From assembly GCF_000003605.2 (NCBI RefSeq), contig NW_003121911.1:1220308-1243278 (forward strand): a stretch of DNA of 22,971 bases. The letters run 5' to 3'. Below, in pieces: positions 10,701-19,700 of this stretch (its first letter is position 1; every line of letters begins with the position of its first letter). Under the pieces are notes generated by a model that saw only the letters and a program-made list of their open reading frames with translations, made no database searches and was not told the DNA's origin. The DNA is from Saccoglossus kowalevskii (lineage: Eukaryota > Hemichordata > Enteropneusta > Harrimaniidae). The position numbers were made by a program, and so were the translations under genes.

Positions 10701-13700
10701 ATTTATGCTGGCGGTAAGAAGTATTTTTTTCACTTTTCCTAGTTGTTCAATAGTCTGGTAAATTGAATGTGTCTGGTCAGTTTTATTCAAGCAACGCGTT
10801 TTAAAAAATAGTGTGCTGAATTTCAATTACTGTTTTAGTNNNNNNNNNNNNNNNNNNNNNNNNNNNNNNNNNNNNNNNNNNNNNNNNNNNNNNNNNNNNN
10901 NNNNNNNNNNNNNNNNNNNNNNNNNNNNNNNNNNNNNNNNNNNNNNNNNNNNNNNNNNNNNNNNNNNNNNNNNNNNNNNNNNNNNNNNNNNNNNNNNNNN
11001 NNNNNNNNNNNNAATGTTTGGAAACACTCATTGTGTGTCAGATAGCTACTGATAACACATCCTAACATTGCTTTGTCTTGAGTTTATCTTTGAAACTTAT
11101 AGGCACACAGATTAAACCTGTGTTGTTGATTTTGGAAAACACTACTGAGGCTGCCTTGCTTTCCTTCAGAAAATCTACATTTTAACCAACTTGCATGACA
11201 TTCTATGTTATGTTGACTTTATCATATGAAAGTTTATAGTGCATTTCATCAATTGATAAATAAATGTGAAAATCGTAATTTTCAACACAAATAATAGTCT
11301 CGCTACATTAATTTTCGTTTGTAATTTATTTTTTACTGTTTTCGCTGAAGGGATTTATGATTCAGTCAAAATAAAATCCGACAAAGACATCTTTTCTTTT
11401 CTTCCTATATTTTACACTAAACTCATTAAAATCAATGCAAATAAATTCCATACAAAACATACAGTCTTTTCAGCAAAAATTAACTCCAGCTAAAATAAAG
11501 TGTTTCACAGTATTATGTTTCAAAATTGCTACACAAAACCTGCAACTGACAGTCTTATAATCGTTTTTTATATAAAAACAAGAATTGCATAGTTACAATT
11601 TCCATGGAAACCAGCAATATAGTTGACAATATACTAGTTACAAAAAATTATATATAGTGTAATAATGATTGTCCTAATTATTTTATGCTTGAATATTGTG
11701 TGAAATCAGGTAGCAGATGAGAATTTTATTACATGTTTTGTGGAATAAATGTCCACAACTCATCTTTTCAGGTAATAACCATATTTAGAATAATTTATAC
11801 ACATCAGTTTGCCTGCCCTATACATTAAGTATACTATATAAGAGTTTCCATGATCAAAACAAGTTTATTTCAATTACTGTAAAATAACTAATTTTCACAG
11901 GGTTTAAATTTCACTGATTTAGCATTACAGGCATATTCAGTGGGTTTTAAATTCACGGTTTTAACATTTAGATAATGTGTTCTATGCTAAATTTTACATA
12001 TTCACTGGGTTTTAACTTAGCGCATTTTTCAGTCAGCGAAATAAGCAAAATTAAAACTCAGTGAATAATCAACTCTTTTACAGTATTCAGTATATAACAA
12101 GGGTAATTTTTTATCTATGGGAAGGTAGAGCAGATACAGTCGTTACAGTACAGTCATTTTTATGAATGCATTTAAACAGTTAATGTATGCAAGTATTTCA
12201 AAGGTAAAACTTTTAAAGAATTGAAATCTAGCATTACAATCCAGATTGTATACCAACACCTGATGATTGCAATTGGCAAGCACAGATTTATTTGATGCCT
12301 CCACCACCATACAGGCAATGAAGATAAACACATGCAAATTGTCATATTTTTCAAAAGTTATTTCAACCGTGTCAAATTATCTCATCTCCGCAGCTGTTCT
12401 TGCATTAACAGATTGTAAATATTGTTGTGATAACAGCAGCAAAAAAAAAACGCATTTTTAATAAATTTTGAATCAACACATAAGCAAATAAATATATGGA
12501 TTGAAAACAGACTACACAAATGATTGCTAAGATATTGGGAAGCCACCCACACTACTGTAATTGCATCTGCTGTTTCCCCAATCTATGTTACCATGGTATT
12601 TTGAATAATGGAAGCAATGATGGGAAGGGAACAAAAACACTATGGGGGGGGGGGGGTCACACAATATCTCTGGCATTTTGCAAGCAAAGTATTCTATTTT
12701 AGAAAACTTAAAAATTTAATGAACTTTTTCATATATATACAAATTCCCAGACCTAACCAAGGCCACACTGATTTAATTGTATGGATGATATCCTCTGGAG
12801 ACCCCACATCAAATGCGAGAGGGCGAAAAAAAAAAAAACCTGCCAAAAAAAAAAAAATGCTACGGAGCTGGTATAAAAATTACGAATTGAACTACAGAGC
12901 CAAGTGTATCATAAAAACAACAAGAAATAAATAAATATTAAATAAAGAAAAACTTACTGTGTTGTATTGGAAAACGAGTTTTACGACAAGCCGGCAATAC
13001 GAGTCGGCAAGACACACAAATTTGTTGTTGAACTTTTGATCAATTTTATCACCAAAATGATAGTCTTAATTGCATAAATTTAATAGGGTTCAACAGAAAA
13101 ACATGTTTTTGTTCAAAACAGACAATATCAGCATTCTAAAATGATTGATAAAAATAAGTATCAGCTAAATCTTCAAACAGACCAGACAATTACAATAGCC
13201 TGGGCAATGCAAAATTAGTTCAAAGGTCACTTGGTCATGCTAAATAACCTCACAGTGCAAATAGATTTAATTATTTGCCTGATACCAAAGAAAGGGTCAG
13301 ATCTGATAATGTTAATGCAGTAGTTTTTTTTTATAAATAGTAAATACTAAAAGATTGATCTAAATATGAAACATCTAAATATGAAACCTATTTGTGTCAG
13401 CATATCTAGTTCAATTTACGGTTGTAATGCCACGTCAACATTTAACTATCACAACCAATACTAAACCTGCATAATTTATTCTGTATATTTTCAGCAATGC
13501 TAATCAGGACCTGTAGACAATTAGAAATTACATCTGTTTTGTCAACAACTGACAAAGAAATTACGGAAAAATAAATACAAGTGACCTGACAGCCAAAATA
13601 GATCTGTTCTACAAAAACATTGTGGTAGCCAACTAACATCTATAAGAGTTAAACAACAAAATAGAAGTTTGGTTCTGGCTGTTGAGAACATGTCAGCTTA

Positions 13701-16700
13701 ATTTCAAATTGTTCACCAAAATTATGAACACCTCAAATATCAAAGCCAATGGGCCATTAGTTTTCAAGAAGAAGTCGAAAATATTTTTTTTTATCAAAAA
13801 TGAAATATATTCCCCAAAAATATAGAATTAATGGTATCATAAAATGAACAAATCTGGTAGAGATCCACCCAAGATACCTAGATATCAAGTACAAAAGCAA
13901 TTGAGATGGTGGTTTTCAAAAAGATGTTGAAAATTGTCGATGGACGAACAGACAATCCCGGGATATGAATGGGATGACAGCAGAGCTAAGAAGTGTACAA
14001 AAGAGGCATCAAAATATTGGAGGGAAAAATTGTCAGATTTAAATACATAGAATTGTTGCAATTCCAAAATCAAACTAAAACATAGAACTTTACTCTAAGT
14101 AAAACAGATTGCTGTCTTGTTTTCTGGAATTTATATTGAACCAATACTATCAGAACAAAATGTCTGTGGCCGTGATTTGGCTCGAAGTATAGCCACTGTA
14201 TACTATAGGTCGGAATAATAAACGTAGTAGGAATGTTTCATGTCAGGATTGACATTTATTGAACTACGAAACGGGAAACAACATCAGCTTGAAACAAAAT
14301 AACTAATAATGGCGCAAGGATCTCCAGTGTCACATGACACGAAACTCAAGTTGTGATAGGTAGGTTCTAAACTAATCACTGATCGCAGTAATAAAGCTAT
14401 TGCTGTACAGAAATACAGCAAATGGAATAATTATAGAAAACATTTTGATGTCTAACTAGACAATTCAACTTAACTTAATTTGCATCTCGCCCCGACAAGG
14501 TCTCTCAAAATTACTTCACAACCCTCTCATACTTTTAATCAGCGTTAGTTTACTTCAATATATGCATGAATGAAATGATTCCATAAATAATTTAACACTA
14601 CATCATGCATGGTGATGTACTATGATAATGCAACACATTTTCTCATGATTAGAAACTAGAAATTTGGCAGTGCTTTTAAATAATCAAAAATCTACTTACT
14701 GTAGAATGAGGATTCTTTGGACTCTGCATCCTTTCGTATAGCCTCTAGCTGTTTTTCTGTGTCAAATAGTGATGGGGATTGACCAAAACTTATCGGAATT
14801 CTATCAACTAAATTCCTCAATGAAGTTACTGGACTTTGTTCCAGATTTATCTCACCAACATCTTTTAACGGTTTGTCACTCTCGTCATCTAAATCCTGAA
14901 GTATAAAAAAAAACATTTATGGTAAACCATATTGAAATGTATATTGCCAATAACTTTTTCCACACCAGTTCCGGATAGATTGTTTCTGTTGTCCCCCAGC
15001 TTTCTGACAGAAAATGGCAGAATTTATGTGTTTTTGACTGGACATTACCAAGACAAACAGTCCAATCATCTTATGCGATACCTCATTTGAAAGCTGATAA
15101 AATATTTGAGGACCAACCATTCAACTACTCATTCAAAAAGGATATTTGGGTTTTAAAAATGCATAATTGTAAAAATTGTGTATTCATAAATTCTGGAACA
15201 AATAAAGTTTTCACTACGGTAAATGCGAAATACATTGTACACAAATATAAAACATTCAAACCATGTTATATAATTATTGCTTAAAATAAGATAAAAAACA
15301 GCATTTTTTGATAAAATGATAAATTTTACAATTTTGTCCATAATGCTCATTTTCCCACTATCTTTTTAATGCAAAATATATTGCCAGTATTTTTAAATAA
15401 GAACAGAATAATGCAGGTCATTTGAAAAATTAATACATCTACAAAATGTGGAGTACCAAGAAAATTTATCAAGAGTGGCCCATTCATTATGAGGGAAGAA
15501 ATACCAAATTTGGTTAAACATGGATGAATTTGCATTTAAATTAAAAATTCAGTTAAAAAAAATACAAATCAATTTATCTCTAGACTCGGCAAGTTACTGG
15601 TTGCGAGAAAATATGATTTTGTGGCATCCACAATATATCGTGTCAGAAGAAGCATAATTTTACTGATGATATTTCCAGAAATTTACATATCGTTATGGTG
15701 CTTTGGAGGAAGGGGGTAGAAAAGCAAGATTTGGTTGTAAAAAAAGGTTGAAATTATTAATTGTCGCGTCAATTGAATAAATCTGACCAAAACAACAACT
15801 TGCAAGAACATGTCATTATAAGTAGTGAGCGTTATATATCACAGAAAGAGGAACCAATTATATGCACAGGTCGTACGAGAAAACCAAGTGTTAAAAAGCA
15901 TTTTTTGTCGTTGTGCATTTTAGGAATTTTGGAAAAAAAGTCTGCCGGCATACCGTATACACTGTTTGAATTCATCATTAAAACAAACCAGTGGGTCTGG
16001 TACAGCTCAATCCTAGCTCATTTGCAATGCCATTGATGTAATCTAGTATTACGCAATACACCAATCACAAAACTGAAAAAATAAAATCTTGATAGTGTAA
16101 AGTCTCAAATAGACGCGAACTACCGTCTTTGTTTCACTCTGATTGCAAAGAACTTCACAATGGGCGCAAGATCTTTACATACACCTAACTCCCTCACCCA
16201 GTAGGCAATTACTGAGAGATTTTGCAACATTCCCACACACTTTCCTGAACAGTGACCGTTATAGAAGCAAAGGTTACATACCCGCCTGTGTATGTAAATA
16301 TCTGGCGCCCGGTGTAACATTAATTGGTAAAATTATTATCCTTGATTCCACTTTCGTTGCAAAATTCATCGTTTTAAGCTTCAACTGAATTCATAGGAGT
16401 GGGATTTAGACAGTTTGGAAGGTTGCTTGATCTGCCATTTTTAAAAATCCACAGCAGTTAAAAATTTGTACGTAAAAGGTTAAAGATCAAATCTAGGTTA
16501 ATAGCAGAACCCCTAGATGAAAGAGCTCCACAAATGCAGGAGAATGCAATTCACAGACTTTTTTACAACTTTTTTATTTCAAAAATGGACTGACAGACTT
16601 GCACATCTGCAAATTTGTGCTTTCAGACTTTACATGTATAAACCAAGTAAAAATCTATTCATTTTATGACAACGTAAACTTACAACATACCTTGTCACTG

Positions 16701-19700
16701 GATGCTTCACTCGCATCGACGCTACCCAAGTTGGTTTCTGCTTCTGCTTCTGTTTCTGTTTCCGGATTCTCACTCTGCGGCTCATCACCACTACTTTGTA
16801 CTTCATCTATATCTATATCATCAAACTGCATTAATTCCTTTAAGAATGGATCCATAGGATCCAATCTCTGCATCCAGTCCGTTGAACTCTTAAGAGAGTA
16901 CTGCACATCAAAGTTAGTGAGAAGAAACAATTCATTAGTGAGCCGCCCAAGTACAGTATAAGCACATCTTTAGAACAGCCACATTTTAAAATTACACAAT
17001 AGTTACAATTTGTATATCATTTCGCAATGCGCACATAGATTGTAAAACATCTCGCAAAATGAAAAGACTGGGAAAACCGACAAAGTGGGTTAATAAAATA
17101 TTCATTTAAATACAAAATCTTAATGAATCTCGCGACAACTTTTTTTTTCCAAATAAAAATATTACAGTGAAACCGGTCTATTCGGAACATTGAGGTAGAA
17201 ATCTTCAATTATAGTTCGTAATTTATTGGCATTGCAAATGCTCATGGCTCGAAAAGCAAAAGCAAATAAAGAACCAAATTTCATTTAACAACGATTTAAT
17301 TTTTCAGTGAACAACATTTTTTAAGAGTAGCTGACAAACTTAAGAGGTCTCCCTCAATAGTTCCTTCAAAGACGGGGGTACTGTACTGATTAGAACCAAA
17401 CTAGTTTTGAATGAAATATTCACTAAATGCACATGGTAGATGCTTATTCATGTTTGAGCAATTCCCAAAGTCGGTTGGAGTAGTTAAGCATGCAAGATGG
17501 CCGGCACCCTAATCTCATCAATACATATCTAAATCGCAACATCTCTAATTGGGCAAATTTAAAAGTGCAACCAAGACATTAAAATAGTTCATAATAGGAC
17601 ATTGACTAACATTATCAAAATATAAATCCCGATGTATGCTAGACAATGTGACATTTCTGGATGAGATTTTGGCCATTCCTTGGATACCTTCCCTCCACAT
17701 TACAGACCAAGAATGGATTATTTAAATTGGTATTTAACCGATTTTAGGAATATACATCTATACACACATAAACCTTTTAGATTCATCATAATAAAGTCAC
17801 AATTAAATATAGTCTTCACAAGTCGGAAACATTGTCACCTGTCAATTCCAAGTGCAATATTTACAATTATGCCTTTGGTGATGAAATTTTGGCATTTTGG
17901 AGAAGCTTCGAGTCATTTTAGAAAAAGGTCACACAATCAGCATGATATGATCTGTATTTGCTCTATTTGAAGTGAGTGCACTTTTTTCACCATTTTATGT
18001 TGTGTATGCTTTTTAACATGCCGTCTGTTGACGCATTTTTTTCTTCTATTCATGAAGGCTCTCAGCAGACGATACATTATTCACTTGATTGATGAATAAT
18101 TAGCGTTGATGGAAAAAATGTCCAACAAGTGTTCAGAAAATATCAAGAAGCCAAAATGAAATTGTTTGACGTGGCTACAGCGCTAATGCAGCTGCTTGAA
18201 TGCATGTCAATCAGACGTGCGCTTCTAACAGAACAAATAGGGCAGGTCACATCTGTTCCTTTGATGACCTTTTACATAACAAACAAACCAATTTTACTGC
18301 GTGGAACCGTCACATGTAATAACTGCATAGAGCTAAGGGGAATCTCCTGAAGACCCCATTGAGTATTCTACATGTACATTACACAAATCCTATCAAATTT
18401 GAATTAACTTGCATAGTCACGTAATTTGAATTGCGATTTCTAGTATATAGTAGTGTCTTCATGATAAAAACTGCAAAACAAAAATGATTTATTACGTCTT
18501 TTAAAGTTTGGCTTGAAATAAAACCACATGGTATACCGATTAGGTTTTGGTGCATGCAAGTGTTAGTACTAAAGTAGTGATTCATATTATGGGGTTGGTC
18601 GAAAGTATTCGTCTGTGCAGTGATTATAAGAACGCACCACTCAACATTACATCAATTATCTGATGAGATGTGAAAACAAAATTCTTTACAAAGCCTGATT
18701 TAACTTAAAAATTAGAATCGTCTAAATGTAAATATTTATTAGAATCGATAGGAGACAATCCTCCATTTTGCTAGGACATCCAAAAGCCCTACTTTTACAA
18801 AACAGTACTATGTTGCTTGCCATAAAACCAGTATTAATAAAGTTTTATTGTTTAGAATTATTTTCAAAGAAAAGCATTTCACTTTCACACACTTTATGTG
18901 AAAGTGAAATTTGTATATCTGTTTACAAAATTGTTTTATTTCTATTTTTTGATGCTATAAAAATCCTGAATCCTACACTTTCTGAAAGTGGTGATTTCAC
19001 AACCACATCTTGAAGTAGTTATGGAATAGTAAAATTCACCTTGCCACCGATTTTAAGCTAAAATTTGATTTTGTACATGTAGTTGGGAGTTGACAAGACA
19101 AATGTGTTGATATTTACAAGGTCCGTGAATTTTTAATGAGCAAAAGACAAAAGAGCAACATAGTACCAAAGTCTATTCTTATAAATCAGAAATTTAAAAT
19201 GAAAGGATTTTTAACCACCCTCTGATGGTATCCCAATGTACACAAGTACCTTCAGTTCTGACCAATCACACGAGGGACCAGCATCAGCCTCAAAATCTAA
19301 TTGGTCAAGGATGCTGAAGCTGTCATCGATGTCGCTGAGAACCTTAATAAGCATTAATTTGTGAAAGATGAACAAACAGTGAGCATGAATATGATCATTG
19401 AAAAAAAAAAAAAAAAACATCACTAAAATTTAAATTTTGATTTCTCATCACTTGTAACAGTGAAGCACCCAGACTCTCTTTCGATTGTGAGCAGCTATCT
19501 CAGAACCTCCTAAAAACAAGCTATATATACAATTTATACAGCTATACCTCAAAAATTTCTTACATCTCCCCTTTCACACACAGGTGACACACTGTTTAAA
19601 TATGTACACTTCCATAAGTGGTTACAATCTGAAAAACAGGTCATCAGATACGATATAAATTTTCCAGCAAGGAAACCAACCACCAATGAGGCATTTACAT

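Noticed and set aside
10801-11068. Frames spanning the N run
   Set aside because: Artefacts of translating unknown bases.
16301-16310. TGGCGCCC resembling a retroelement primer-binding site
   Set aside because: Only the first eight bases fit a tRNA-Lys end, and no long terminal repeat, gag or pol sequence is nearby.
16110-16330. CpG-richer stretch with acceptor and donor on the minus strand, 66-aa frame
   Set aside because: The possible exon (about 47 nt) would break the phase-0 junction between the exons at 16691-16900 and 14700-14895, which already join in frame.
18129-18350. Plus-strand 73-aa frame
   Set aside because: No family resemblance, no promoter or splice context, inside a PGC-1 intron.
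19331-19340. Alternative acceptor GTTCTCAG for the exon at 19250-19342
   Set aside because: Used with the upstream phase-0 exon it would shift the frame and give an early stop.
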